Source: Phycisphaeraceae bacterium (lineage in GTDB: Bacteria; Planctomycetota; Phycisphaerae; Phycisphaerales; UBA1924). From it: DNA of 64,000 bases. This document shows, in pieces, positions 19,356 through 27,841 of the stretch. A model generated the notes under the pieces. That model was not told where the DNA came from, did not search any database, and saw only the letters and a program-made list of their open reading frames with translations. The stretch lies in NCBI GenBank assembly GCA_019636615.1, contig JAHBXF010000002.1, forward strand, positions 746,001 to 810,000, in the 5' to 3' direction. Position numbers and translations under genes: made by a program. The stretch's first letter is position 1. Every line of letters starts with the position of its first letter.

Positions 19356-21094
19356 CCATGCAACCTACTCAACCCCCACGCCACGTGCCAACCGACACCA
19401 ACGGAGCCCGCAAGCCGGACCAGGCGGTGGCAAGGCCAGGACCGGCCGCGCAGGACACGGGGGGAATGAGGCATGCTGCGCCGACACCCGAGAAACCCAA
19501 CGCCACGTGCAAGCCGACTGGCCGACAGACCAGAGCGGCGAACGCGACGCACGATGAGTTGGACCTCTTGATCAGGGCTCGCTACGCCGTGCTGTATGTC
19601 GTGAGTTGGGAAGAGGCCCGCGTGGAAGAGCACCTGGCCCGAATCGCCAAAGAGAGGGGGAAGGAACTGCATATCTGGTCTGTCACGGGCGGCATGCGCC
19701 GGCACGGCGCCGGCAACGCGGCGCGCACGCACAAGGGCATCGCCGAACCCTTGGCCGCGCTTGAAACGGTGATTGACCACAAAGAACCGGCGATCTATCT
19801 CTTCGAAGACTTCCACGCGTTCATAACAGGGAGCGTGTGCAATGTTCACGTGGTTCGCAAGGTGCGAGAGGTGGCCCGGGCGCTGGCCGACAGTTACAAG
19901 ACGCTGGTGATCTGCGCACCGCTGGTGAACCTTGCGCCAGATCTCGAGAAAGACGTGACGGTGATCGATTACTCCCTGCCCGGTCCCGAAGAGATCAACT
20001 CGCTGCTCGACAAGGTTCAGGCCGACGTGGCCGACCACCCATCGCTGCATGTTGATCTTGACGCGCAGAGCCGCGAGGCGATCGTTCGCGCCGCCGGCGG
20101 CCTGACCCTGCAGGAGGCGGAGAACGTCTTCGCCAAGACGCTGGTGAACGACGGCACCCTTTCGGGCCAGGATGTCTCCACGGTCTTTGCCGAAAAACAG
20201 CAGATCGTGCGAAAGAGCGGGCTGCTGGAGTATTACGGCGCGGATTCTCACCTGGGCGACATCGGCGGGCTAGACCACCTGAAAGACTGGCTGCGCAAGC
20301 GTGCCGCGGCCTTTACGCGCCGAGCGCAGGAGTTCGGTCTGCCGTCACCGAAGGGCGTGCTGCTTGTCGGTGTTCAGGGGTGCGGCAAGAGCCTGTGCGC
20401 CAAGGCCGTGAGCCGCGAGTGGAACATGCCGCTGCTGCGGTTCGACGTGGGGCGGATGTTCTCGAGCCTGGTTGGATCTTCCGAGAGCAATGTGCGGCGG
20501 GCGATCGCCGTGGCCGAGAGCGTGAGCCCGGCGGTGCTCTGGGTTGACGAGATCGACAAGGCGATGTCGGGCAGCGCCAGTTCGGGCGGAAGCGACGGCG
20601 GCACCACCGCCCGCGTCATGAGCACCTTTCTGACGTGGCTGAGCGAGAAGACCAAGCCCGTCTTTGTGGTGGCCACGGCCAACGACATATCGGCCCTGCC
20701 CCCTGAACTCCTGCGCAAAGGCCGCCTGGACGAGATCTTCTTTGTAGACCTGCCCAACGCGTCAGAGCGGAGGTTGATCCTCGAGATTCACCTCTCGAAG
20801 CGCAACCGAAACCCGCGGGGCTTTGACTTTGACAGGCTCGTCGAGGCGAGCGAGGGGTTCAGCGGCGCCGAGATCGAACAAGCCATCATCAGCGCCCTCT
20901 ATGACGTCTTCTACAGCGAGCGTGACCTCACCACGGCCGACCTGCTGGTGAGCCTGCGCGAAACGGTGCCGCTGTCACGCACCATGAGCGAGCGCATCGC
21001 CTCGCTGCGTGCCTGGGCGGACGGACGCGCCAGACCCGCGAGCCCATCGGGCAAGGCCGACACGAACATCAACAGGCGAAAACTGGAGATCTGA
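19352..21094 (+). CDS. AAA ATPase, Ycf46-like
   Basis: A 580-residue AAA+ ATPase. The disordered N-terminus (1-65) is followed by a degenerate AAA-like module (about 66-290, no Walker A) and an active AAA module (about 300-540): Walker A 'GVQGCGKS' (340-347), Walker B 'VLWVDEID' (395-402), sensor 1 'ATAND' (441-445) and Arg455/Arg458 in 'RKGRLDE' as likely arginine fingers. This two-part architecture is that of Ycf46, found in cyanobacteria and some plastids. ATG at 19352 overlaps the upstream stop. The next gene encodes a DUF1257 (Ycf35) protein. Likely a remodelling ATPase in the cytoplasm; partner unknown. Confidence 0.87.
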   Translation: MTMQPTQPPRHVPTDTNGARKPDQAVARPGPAAQDTGGMRHAAPTPEKPNATCKPTGRQTRAANATHDELDLLIRARYAVLYVVSWEEARVEEHLARIAKERGKELHIWSVTGGMRRHGAGNAARTHKGIAEPLAALETVIDHKEPAIYLFEDFHAFITGSVCNVHVVRKVREVARALADSYKTLVICAPLVNLAPDLEKDVTVIDYSLPGPEEINSLLDKVQADVADHPSLHVDLDAQSREAIVRAAGGLTLQEAENVFAKTLVNDGTLSGQDVSTVFAEKQQIVRKSGLLEYYGADSHLGDIGGLDHLKDWLRKRAAAFTRRAQEFGLPSPKGVLLVGVQGCGKSLCAKAVSREWNMPLLRFDVGRMFSSLVGSSESNVRRAIAVAESVSPAVLWVDEIDKAMSGSASSGGSDGGTTARVMSTFLTWLSEKTKPVFVVATANDISALPPELLRKGRLDEIFFVDLPNASERRLILEIHLSKRNRNPRGFDFDRLVEASEGFSGAEIEQAIISALYDVFYSERDLTTADLLVSLRETVPLSRTMSERIASLRAWADGRARPASPSGKADTNINRRKLEI

Positions 21095-21097
21095 CCC

Positions 21098-21117
21098 GCC
21101 GCGGCCAAGGCCGCGGC
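21098..21117. repeat. GC-rich palindrome after the AAA gene
   Basis: GCCGCGGCC (21098-21106) and GGCCGCGGC (21109-21117) are perfect 9-base arms with AA between. It starts three bases after the AAA stop. It could be a REP-like dispersed palindrome or a transcript-processing hairpin that sets unequal expression within the operon. Confidence 0.5.
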
Positions 21118-21135
21118 ACTACCTCTGGAGTATGC

Positions 21136-21606
21136 ATGAGTACCGTGTGTGTTCTGACGCCCATCGTGGTTGGTTCCTGGCCGATGATCGCCAACGCGGT
21201 GGCGGGCGCCGCCGCGTCGATGGGGTTCTCGGTGCTCTCCTCCAACGTGGCGACGCCCGAGGGCGTGAGCGATGCGACGCTGCACGAGCGAGTGGTGGTT
21301 GACGTTCCCAACAGCGACGTCGTGAAAGAAGCGATGGACGGCGGGCAGGAGATGGTGATCGCGCGCGACGGGGTCACCCTGCGTTTCGGGATCGACGAAC
21401 GCGGTCGGTGCACGGTGTGCGCGTCGGGCAAGGGCTTGAGCAAGCGGCGGCTGACGGAGATCGCCGAGGCGGTCTCGGGGCGTGTCGTGCAGCAGTTCGC
21501 CTATCACAAACTCATGGCGGAGTTGAAGCAAAGACGATTCACCGTGGTGCAGGAGCACGTCGCGGGAGATGAGTCCATCCAGTTGCGTGTCGTGATCGAC
21601 CGCTGA
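21136..21606 (+). CDS. DUF1257 (Ycf35-like) protein
   Basis: A 156-residue protein of the DUF1257/Ycf35 family. The C-terminal part 'VVQQFAYHKLMAELKQRRFT' followed by 'VVQEHVAGDESIQLRVVI' is the family signature; the middle 'VIARDGVTLRFGIDERGR' is also typical. No function is established. The family co-occurs with Ycf46 and DUF2997 proteins in cyanobacteria, so the neighbours here support the assignment. Cytoplasmic, no membrane segments. Confidence 0.83.
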   Translation: MSTVCVLTPIVVGSWPMIANAVAGAAASMGFSVLSSNVATPEGVSDATLHERVVVDVPNSDVVKEAMDGGQEMVIARDGVTLRFGIDERGRCTVCASGKGLSKRRLTEIAEAVSGRVVQQFAYHKLMAELKQRRFTVVQEHVAGDESIQLRVVIDR

Positions 21607-21634
21607 TTTCTTGTGAGCCCCGCCGGAGCCGAGC

Positions 21635-21850
21635 ATGAAGAAGCCGCAGTTCGACATTTCCATCGCCAAGGACGGAAGCGTGAAGATCAAAGTAAGCGGG
21701 GTTTCGGGGCAGGAGTGTGTTCGGCTCACGGACATGCTGGCGCAGATGATCGGCCGCGAGGATTCCCGCTCGTTGACATCAGAGTATCTCGGCGGCGGCG
21801 GCGATGTTCGCATCAACAGCACCGTCGACGCGCACATCCGCGAAGGATGA
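21635..21850 (+). CDS. DUF2997 family small protein
   Basis: A 71-residue protein. The beta-hairpin 'FDISIAKDGSVKIKVSGVSG' then 'ECVRLTDMLAQMIG' fits the DUF2997 pattern of a short beta-hairpin plus helix. Such proteins sit next to DUF1257 genes elsewhere. Function unknown. It lies 28 bp after the DUF1257 gene and 28 bp before the signal-peptidase-like gene. Confidence 0.8.
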   Translation: MKKPQFDISIAKDGSVKIKVSGVSGQECVRLTDMLAQMIGREDSRSLTSEYLGGGGDVRINSTVDAHIREG

Positions 21851-21878
21851 ACCTCGCCGAAGACCGGACGGAGTCTGC

Positions 21879-22988
21879 ATGGAGTGCCCGAGTTGCCAGT
21901 TCCACAACATGCCGGGAAGTCGCGCGTGCGTTCGCTGCGGGACGGGGCTCGACCTTTCGGGCGTTGACTTCGTTCCGCCACGGGCGAGCGGCTCGATGGC
22001 GGTTCGCGGCGTTCGCACCCGGGCCGATCGAGCCGTCACCATCGCCGGAAACTTCTGGCTGGCGCTCTCGAACCAGATTCACCTGGCGCCTTTCAACCTG
22101 AGACACGTGACCGCGGGGGATCTCGCGGCCTCGATCATCCCCGGGCTGGGCCATGCTCGCAGCGGCCGCCGCGAGACGGGGCGAGTGATCTTCGCAGTTT
22201 GGACAGCATCGCTGGCGCTGACCTGCCTGAGTGTTGGCACCAACTGGTTCTGGCTTTTCGCGACGCTCGTGATCGGCACACACTGCACCACGATCAACCT
22301 GCTGCTGATGGACGACCTGCGGGGTCTTTCGATACCGCGCCGGGTCTTTATCGGCATGGGTGTGTATCTCACGCTCATGCTGCTGGTGTACATGCCCGTG
22401 TGGTGGGCCGCATCACAGGCTGGCACGCTGTACACCATCCCGCCTGGTGTCGGCGGCCGCAGCGTTCGGCCAGGCGACACACTGCTGCTTTCTTCACACT
22501 GGACGCGGCGACCACCCGAACGAGGAGACCTTGTCCGCGCCACATACCCCGCCCTCACGGGAAACGGCATGTACTTCTACCGGCTCGACACGGTCGATCG
22601 GATCGTGGGAATGCCGGGAGATTCTGTCGTCATCCGCAAGGGCGTCATCTACCTGAACCACGAACCGATGCCCCCAGAAACCGCGCCGCTGGATGCGCTG
22701 CCCTATGACCTCGAACTCGATCTGGTCTGCCCTGAAAACTACGCGATCGTGATTCCGAGCGCGGCTCGATGGCAGAGCACGGCGAACGCCGACTTCGCGG
22801 TGAACCATCGTTCCTACTACATCGCCAACCGTCACATGGTGCCACTCGACGAGATTTTCGGCCGCGTCTTGCTCCGTGTGCGTCCCCTCACGCGTGCCGG
22901 GGCTGTCAGACCCGCGCCGGCGCCGCTGGCAGAGCCCCACGAGTCGAACTCCCCCACCACGCACACAACGTCTGCATCGCCCGGATGA
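21879..22988 (+). CDS. Zinc-ribbon membrane protein with degenerate S26 signal-peptidase domain
   Basis: A 369-residue protein from the ATG at 21879 (GGAG nine bases before). N-terminal zinc ribbon with Cys3/Cys6 and Cys17/Cys20. Then three to four membrane segments (about 110-215). The C-terminal domain resembles signal peptidase I: 'SVRPGDTLLLS', 'RGDLVRATYP' and 'DRIVGMPGDSVVIRKG'. In active S26 enzymes a Lys precedes the R-V-V-G-L-P-G-D block; here Asp occupies that place ('DRIVGMPGD'), and the Ser region is shortened, so peptidase activity is doubtful. May instead bind a peptide or act as an assembly factor for the adjacent PilT machine. Confidence 0.75.
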   Translation: MECPSCQFHNMPGSRACVRCGTGLDLSGVDFVPPRASGSMAVRGVRTRADRAVTIAGNFWLALSNQIHLAPFNLRHVTAGDLAASIIPGLGHARSGRRETGRVIFAVWTASLALTCLSVGTNWFWLFATLVIGTHCTTINLLLMDDLRGLSIPRRVFIGMGVYLTLMLLVYMPVWWAASQAGTLYTIPPGVGGRSVRPGDTLLLSSHWTRRPPERGDLVRATYPALTGNGMYFYRLDTVDRIVGMPGDSVVIRKGVIYLNHEPMPPETAPLDALPYDLELDLVCPENYAIVIPSAARWQSTANADFAVNHRSYYIANRHMVPLDEIFGRVLLRVRPLTRAGAVRPAPAPLAEPHESNSPTTHTTSASPG

Positions 22989-22991
22989 CAC

Positions 22992-23780
22992 ATGGCAGGA
23001 CGATTTTCAAACCTGGAAGTCACACAGTCGCGCGAGGACACGTCTCCGGTGGTCAAGCCCGCCGCCGGGGAGCCGGTGAGATACGCCGCCGATTTTCTCA
23101 GGCGCGCCGAGGATCTGTATGAGAATGGTGAGTTTGAACCCGCGCTGCAGCACTACACCAGGGCCCTTGGTCAAGACCGCACGCTCGTGGCCGCGTGGGT
23201 GGGCCAGGTGCGCATGCTGCTGGAGCTGGGCGAGTGCATCGAGGCGAGAATGTGGGGCGAGAAAGCCTGCGAACTCTTCCGCGGCAACGGAGACCTGACC
23301 GCCACCAGAGCGCACGCGTGCCAGCGGCTGCGTGATTTCGGGCGTGCTGTGGCGCTGAGCGATGCCTCGATCTCGGCGCCCGGTTCATCGTCGTACCGCT
23401 GGATCGTGCGGGGTGAGGTGATGCTCGCCGAGAATCCACGGCTGGCCAGCGACTGTTTCAGGCGCGCACTCTCGGAGCCCGGCGCGGGCTGGTTTGAAAG
23501 GGTCACGATCGCCCGTTGTTCTCTGTACCAGCAACAACCAACCACGGCGGTTGAACACGCCACCGAGGCCGTAGGGCTGCGGCCGGGGCATCACTACCCC
23601 TGGTTTATTCTCGGGCAGGTTCAGCAGGCCCTGGGCCTGTCGAGGCAGGCGTACGCCAGTTATCAGCGCTCGTTGCAGATTCACCCAAGGGGCCCCGCGA
23701 GCCTGGCGCTGCGGGCGCTGTCGTCACGGTCGCTGGGCCAAAGACTGCAAGACACCTTCAGGAGACTCTTCGGGTCATGA
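22992..23780 (+). CDS. TPR-repeat protein
   Basis: A 262-residue soluble protein with several tetratricopeptide repeats, e.g. 'RRAEDLYENGEFEPALQHYT' (about 37-56) and 'LGQVQQALGLSRQAYASYQR' (about 210-229). TPRs mediate protein-protein contacts. No signal peptide, so probably cytoplasmic, where it could link the operon's ATPases. It starts three bases after the previous stop and overlaps the PilT gene by ATGA. Confidence 0.8.
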   Translation: MAGRFSNLEVTQSREDTSPVVKPAAGEPVRYAADFLRRAEDLYENGEFEPALQHYTRALGQDRTLVAAWVGQVRMLLELGECIEARMWGEKACELFRGNGDLTATRAHACQRLRDFGRAVALSDASISAPGSSSYRWIVRGEVMLAENPRLASDCFRRALSEPGAGWFERVTIARCSLYQQQPTTAVEHATEAVGLRPGHHYPWFILGQVQQALGLSRQAYASYQRSLQIHPRGPASLALRALSSRSLGQRLQDTFRRLFGS

Positions 23781-24829
23781 ATCTCAAGACTCTGCTGCTC
23801 TCGGCACGCAAACACGACGCGAGCGATATCCACGTGCTGGTCGGCCTTCCGCCGCTGTTTCGCATCCACGGCGAGATCGTCGCCAGCAAGGGCGCCTCTG
23901 TGGAAAGCCGCCAGGTCGACGGGCTGCTGGGTGACTGCCTGAACGAAGAACAGATGAACAGGCTGAAGAAAGACTGGCAACTCTGCTTCAGTGTCCACTT
24001 CGCCGATATCGGCAGGGCCCGTGTGACCGTCTACCGCCGCAACGGTCTGCACGAACTGAGCGTGCGCATGGCCGAGCCGATCATCCGCACCAGGGAAGAA
24101 CTCGCCTTGCCCGCCATCGTTGAGGATCTTGCACGAAAGCCCAACGGCCTCGTCATCCTCACGGGCCCGACGGGCGCGGGCAAGACCACCACGCTGCACT
24201 ACATGCTCGACCTCATCAACGCAGAAAGAGCGGCCAAAGTGGTTACGCTGGAAGACCCGATCGAGTATGTGCACGCCTTCAAGCGGTCCATCATTGTGCA
24301 GCAGGAACTGCTCACCGATACCAAGGACTTCGCCTCGTCTTTGCGGCACGTGCTCCGCCAGGATCCTGATGTGATCGCGGTGGGCGAGATGCGCGACAAA
24401 GACTCCATCCACACAGCCCTGCACGCCGCGGAAACCGGCCACCTGGTCATCGCCACCCTGCACACACCCGGCGCGGTCGATGTGGTCCAGCGGCTGGTCT
24501 CGGCGTTCCCTGGCGGTCAGCAGGAAGAGGTTCAGTATCTGCTTTCGAACGTGCTGCAGGGCGTCATCGCCCAGCAACTGCTGCCCAAAGCCGCCTCGAA
24601 GGGCCGGATCGTCTGCTGCGAGATTCTCATCGGCACGCCCGCGGTACGCCACCACATCCGCGAGGGTGACACGCATCAGTTGTACGGTGAGATCCAGGCG
24701 GGAAGACGTGCCGGCATGGTCACGCTCGATCATTCACTGCTCGAACTCTATCACCGCGGCGAGATTACCTACGACACCGCCGTGACACACGCACGAAACG
24801 CCGAGAGCATCAAACGGCGCGCCGGATGA
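23777..24829 (+). CDS. PilT-like type IV pilus retraction ATPase
   Basis: A 350-residue secretion/pilus ATPase of the PilT/PilU class. N-terminal PAS-like domain 'DASDIHVLVGLPPLFRIHGE' (15-34), Walker A 'GPTGAGKTTTL' near 135, Asp box 'TLEDPIEYVH', Walker B 'RQDPDVIAVGEMRD' and His box 'TGHLVIATLHTPGA'. The C-terminal AIRxxIREG-like motif reads 'VRHHIREGDTHQL'. PilT retracts pili at the inner membrane; here it is the last gene of the Ycf46 operon rather than in a pil cluster. It may serve the pilus/secretion genes at 58.8-64 kb, or act only with its operon. Confidence 0.92.
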   Translation: MNLKTLLLSARKHDASDIHVLVGLPPLFRIHGEIVASKGASVESRQVDGLLGDCLNEEQMNRLKKDWQLCFSVHFADIGRARVTVYRRNGLHELSVRMAEPIIRTREELALPAIVEDLARKPNGLVILTGPTGAGKTTTLHYMLDLINAERAAKVVTLEDPIEYVHAFKRSIIVQQELLTDTKDFASSLRHVLRQDPDVIAVGEMRDKDSIHTALHAAETGHLVIATLHTPGAVDVVQRLVSAFPGGQQEEVQYLLSNVLQGVIAQQLLPKAASKGRIVCCEILIGTPAVRHHIREGDTHQLYGEIQAGRRAGMVTLDHSLLELYHRGEITYDTAVTHARNAESIKRRAG

Positions 24830-24864
24830 GATCTCGGGGCGTTCGGTCGCCGGGCAAGATTCCG

Positions 24865-24876
24865 GATGGTACCATC
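24865..24876. promoter_or_regulatory. 12-bp perfect palindrome before the universal stress gene
   Basis: GATGGTACCATC is a perfect palindrome ending four bases before the preferred start at 24881, covering the ribosome-binding region. It is a candidate operator. Confidence 0.35.
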
Positions 24877-24880
24877 GGGT

Positions 24881-25828
24881 ATGGACAGCCTTACCTCCAT
24901 CGTCGCGGGGATCGATTTCAGCCCATGCTCTGCGACCGCGCTGTCGCAGGCCCTGCGCATCGCGGCGTGGAACCGCTCGGCCGTGAGCGCGTTGCACGTC
25001 GCCGAGCCGATGGTGGAGTTTCTGCCCGATCCCATGATCTTTCCCGCGCCCATGCTGGGGGTGCAGGCCGACCCGGCAGAGACGGCCCGCAACGCCTGGC
25101 CCGGGTTCGCCTCCGGCGTGACCGGGAAGCAGACCGTGTCTCTCGAGATCGCCGTTGGCGCTCCGGTGCTTGAGACGGTGCGTTATGTGCAGGAGCAGAA
25201 GGCGGACCTGCTGATTCTGGGCGCCTACGGCGACGTTGAGAAGTCCGCGGGCGTGGGTATTTTCGCCGGGTCGTGCGTGCAACGCGTTGGTGTGCGGGTG
25301 ATGCTCGTTCGCAAGGAACACGCCGGGCCTTTCAAGAGCGTGCTTGCCTGCGTGGACTTCTCTCCGACATCCCTCGAATCGGTCGAAACCGCGGCAAGGA
25401 TCGCGGCGCAAGACGGTGCCGCGCTCCACATCATCCACGTCTTCCGCGAGCCGTGGTCAAAGATGTCGCCCAAAGCGCCCGACCCGCTGGCCTCTCCGGA
25501 GTTTCAGCAGAAATACCGCGACGCCATCGTGCAGCACATGCGTGAGTTCCTCACGCCGCTCGAACACGAACTCGCCTTCGCGAAACCCGTGCTGCACGCG
25601 GTGGGCAACGACGCGGCCTCGCGCGGCATTCTCGCGGCGGCCTCGCTGGAATCCTGCGACCTCATCGTGCTCGGCGCCACAGGTCGGTCGGCGTGGAAGC
25701 AAGTCATGCTCGGCAGCACCGTCGCCCGGGTGCTTCGTGAAGCGCCCACGTCGCTGCTCATCGTGCCGCGCGCCGAAGAATCGGCCGGCGGCACTCCGGC
25801 GGGTGCCGGCGAGCCGGGCTCGAACTAA
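24881..25828 (+). CDS. Universal stress protein, tandem UspA domains
   Basis: A 315-residue cytoplasmic protein of two UspA domains (about 1-145 and 150-300). The ATP-binding pattern G-2x-G-9x-GS is intact in the second domain ('GATGRSAWKQVMLGS'). In the first it is partly kept ('GAYGDVEKSAGVGIFAGS'). Likely binds nucleotide and takes part in stress response. The start could be the ATG at 24866 (five residues more); 24881 matches the usual Usp N-terminus better. Convergent with DUF444. Confidence 0.9.
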   Translation: MDSLTSIVAGIDFSPCSATALSQALRIAAWNRSAVSALHVAEPMVEFLPDPMIFPAPMLGVQADPAETARNAWPGFASGVTGKQTVSLEIAVGAPVLETVRYVQEQKADLLILGAYGDVEKSAGVGIFAGSCVQRVGVRVMLVRKEHAGPFKSVLACVDFSPTSLESVETAARIAAQDGAALHIIHVFREPWSKMSPKAPDPLASPEFQQKYRDAIVQHMREFLTPLEHELAFAKPVLHAVGNDAASRGILAAASLESCDLIVLGATGRSAWKQVMLGSTVARVLREAPTSLLIVPRAEESAGGTPAGAGEPGSN

Positions 25829-25855
25829 AACTTTGTCCGCGTTGCTGGCGGGATG

Positions 25856-25870
25856 GCGCCCGGAGGGCGC
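25856..25870. terminator. Hairpin between convergent usp and DUF444 genes
   Basis: GCGCCC (25856-25861) and GGGCGC (25865-25870) with loop GGA, in the 51-bp convergent gap. No T-run in either direction; candidate bidirectional terminator. Confidence 0.4.
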
Positions 25871-25879
25871 GGCGACCGC

Positions 25880-26998
25880 TCACCGGCCGGCCATGAAGAA
25901 ACTCTTGAGTGAGTCGAGGAGGTCTTCTCGCCCGCCGACCTTGCTCGTGATCAACCTGGGCCCGGATTCATCGGGATCGCCCCCGGGGAATGACTCGTGG
26001 AGCACATTGATGAAACTGCCGCTTCCATAGGCCGAAGCGACCTGGCAGTAGCCGAACATGTTCGCGATCGGCAGCAGGTCTTCCTGCAGGATCTTCACGC
26101 AGAGGCGGTTGTCGCTGTCGCTCGAGTTATCGCCGTCTGAAAAGTGGAACAGGTAGATGTTCCAGTCGTTTGGGTCGTAGTGGCTTTCGATCAGTTCCTT
26201 GCAGCACTGAAGGGCAGAACTGATCCTCGTGCCGCCGTCTTCTCGCACTGAGAAGAACGTTTTTTTGTCTACTTCCTGCGCCCTGACGTCGTGGACGATG
26301 TACCTGCTCTCGATCCCTTCATAGTTGCGGCGCAGCCACGCGTCGATCCAGAACGCCTCGAGACGAACGAGCTCTTTCTGCTCGTCGCCCATCGAGCCCG
26401 AAACGTCCATCATGTACACGATCACCGCGTTGCTCTGCGGCTTTTTGACCTCGTTCCACGTGCGGAACCTCAGGTCGTTGCGGATGGGGATGATCACCGG
26501 GTTCTCGGGGTCATACTGCCCCATGGCCAACTGGCGCTTGAGTGCCTCGCGGTAGGTGCGCTTGAAGTGCCGGAGCGATGCCGGCCCGACAGGGCGGATA
26601 CCGGTGTATTTATCGCGGATCGTGGTGATCCGGTGCTGGCCTCGCGGCCTGATGCGCGGCAACCGCAGTTCTTCCCCGAGAATGTCGGCGAGTTCTTCGA
26701 GCGTGACATCGACCTCGAGGATGTGGCGTCCTTCCTGTTCACCCCCCTGGCCCTTCTGGCCCTGACCCGGCTGCCCGACCGCCTCGCCCTCTTCCCCTTC
26801 GCCCATGCCAACGCCGCCCGAGTTGTCGCCGTATCGGAAGGTGGGGATATCGATGTCGTGGATGGGAATCGAGACGACGCGCCTGCCTTCACGCCCGAGG
26901 AGATCGCCGCGGCTGATGAAACGCCGTAGATCCTTGCGGATCTTGCCGTGCACGATCTGGCGGAACCGCTGATGGTCCTGTTCGATGCTGCTGATCAT
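25880..26998 (-). CDS. DUF444 (YeaH/YhbH) von Willebrand-like protein
   Basis: A 372-residue protein of the DUF444 family (E. coli YeaH, Bacillus YhbH). 'IVHGKIRKDLRRFIS' at the N-terminus and 'YMMDVSGSMGDEQKELVR', a MIDAS-type metal site, are hallmarks. A Gly/Glu/Gln-rich linker (about 62-92) is typical. The ATG at 26998 fits the family start 'MISSIEQDHQRF'. In many bacteria the gene stands with prkA and spoVR in a stress/stationary-phase set; neither neighbour is present here. Precise biochemical role unproven. Confidence 0.9.
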   Translation of the reverse strand: MISSIEQDHQRFRQIVHGKIRKDLRRFISRGDLLGREGRRVVSIPIHDIDIPTFRYGDNSGGVGMGEGEEGEAVGQPGQGQKGQGGEQEGRHILEVDVTLEELADILGEELRLPRIRPRGQHRITTIRDKYTGIRPVGPASLRHFKRTYREALKRQLAMGQYDPENPVIIPIRNDLRFRTWNEVKKPQSNAVIVYMMDVSGSMGDEQKELVRLEAFWIDAWLRRNYEGIESRYIVHDVRAQEVDKKTFFSVREDGGTRISSALQCCKELIESHYDPNDWNIYLFHFSDGDNSSDSDNRLCVKILQEDLLPIANMFGYCQVASAYGSGSFINVLHESFPGGDPDESGPRLITSKVGGREDLLDSLKSFFMAGR

Positions 26999-27185
26999 CG
27001 CGCGATCGCCTCCCGGGGCTGTGCTGGCGGGCCGATGCGTGCCCACACCACACACCTATACGACTTCGGGCGGCCCGCGGATCGACTGAACAGGAAGGTG
27101 TCAAGCCGGGGTGAGTTTGACGATCGAACCATCGGGCCACCCCCGCACGGGGCAGGCACCTCAGCGGGTCGCTCTGCAGCGTCTT

Positions 27186-27779
27186 TCAGGCTTTCGCACG
27201 GTTGGCACCGGGGACCCACAACACATCCGACTCGCCCCGGTTGTTTGCAACCCGCGAGAGCACAAACAGCAGGTCGCTGAGCCTGTTGAGGTACTTGATG
27301 CCCTCGGGCGCAACCTCGGCCCCGCGTGTGCGCATGAGATCCACCGCGATCCGTTCTGCACGCCGTACAACCGTTCGCGCCACGTGCAGCGCGGCGGCGA
27401 GGGGGGTTCCGCCGGGAAGGATGAAACTCGACAAAGGCGCCAAGCCCTCGTTGAACCGATCGATCGCCTTCTCGATTCGAAGCGTCTGCCCCGGCACAAT
27501 CCTGAGGGCCGCCGCGCTGCTCTCACCGGGTTGCACTGGGGTGGCAAGATCGGCGCCGAGGTCAAAGAGATCCTGCTGGATGTCACGCAGCACACCGAGA
27601 ATCTCATTGGCGCCAGAGGCCTCGGCCGCGACAACCGCGACGCCGATGGCCGCGTTCGCCTCGTCTACAGTGCCGTATGCCTCGACACGCAGATCGGTCT
27701 TGGACACCCGCTGCCCAGTGACTAGGCCGGTCGTGCCGTCGTCGCCGGTGCGTGTGTAAATCTTGGTCAGTTTCACCAT
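27186..27779 (-). CDS. Cob(I)alamin adenosyltransferase, PduO/MMAB type
   Basis: Adenosylates cob(I)alamin with ATP to make coenzyme B12. Length 197 aa from the ATG at 27779. Signatures: 'IYTRTGDDGTTGL' (ATP-binding N-terminus), 'VEAYGTVDEANAAIG' and 'VRRAERIAVDL'. It forms trimers in studied members. It is divergent from recJ with 62 bp between starts. No other cobalamin genes are in the window, so it probably serves salvage or a B12-dependent mutase elsewhere. Confidence 0.94.
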   Translation of the reverse strand: MVKLTKIYTRTGDDGTTGLVTGQRVSKTDLRVEAYGTVDEANAAIGVAVVAAEASGANEILGVLRDIQQDLFDLGADLATPVQPGESSAAALRIVPGQTLRIEKAIDRFNEGLAPLSSFILPGGTPLAAALHVARTVVRRAERIAVDLMRTRGAEVAPEGIKYLNRLSDLLFVLSRVANNRGESDVLWVPGANRAKA

Positions 27780-27841
27780 GTTCTGGGCTCCTCGCATCGA
27801 AGTTGCGTACGCTGACCGTACGCCACGCAAGGCCGCCCCGC

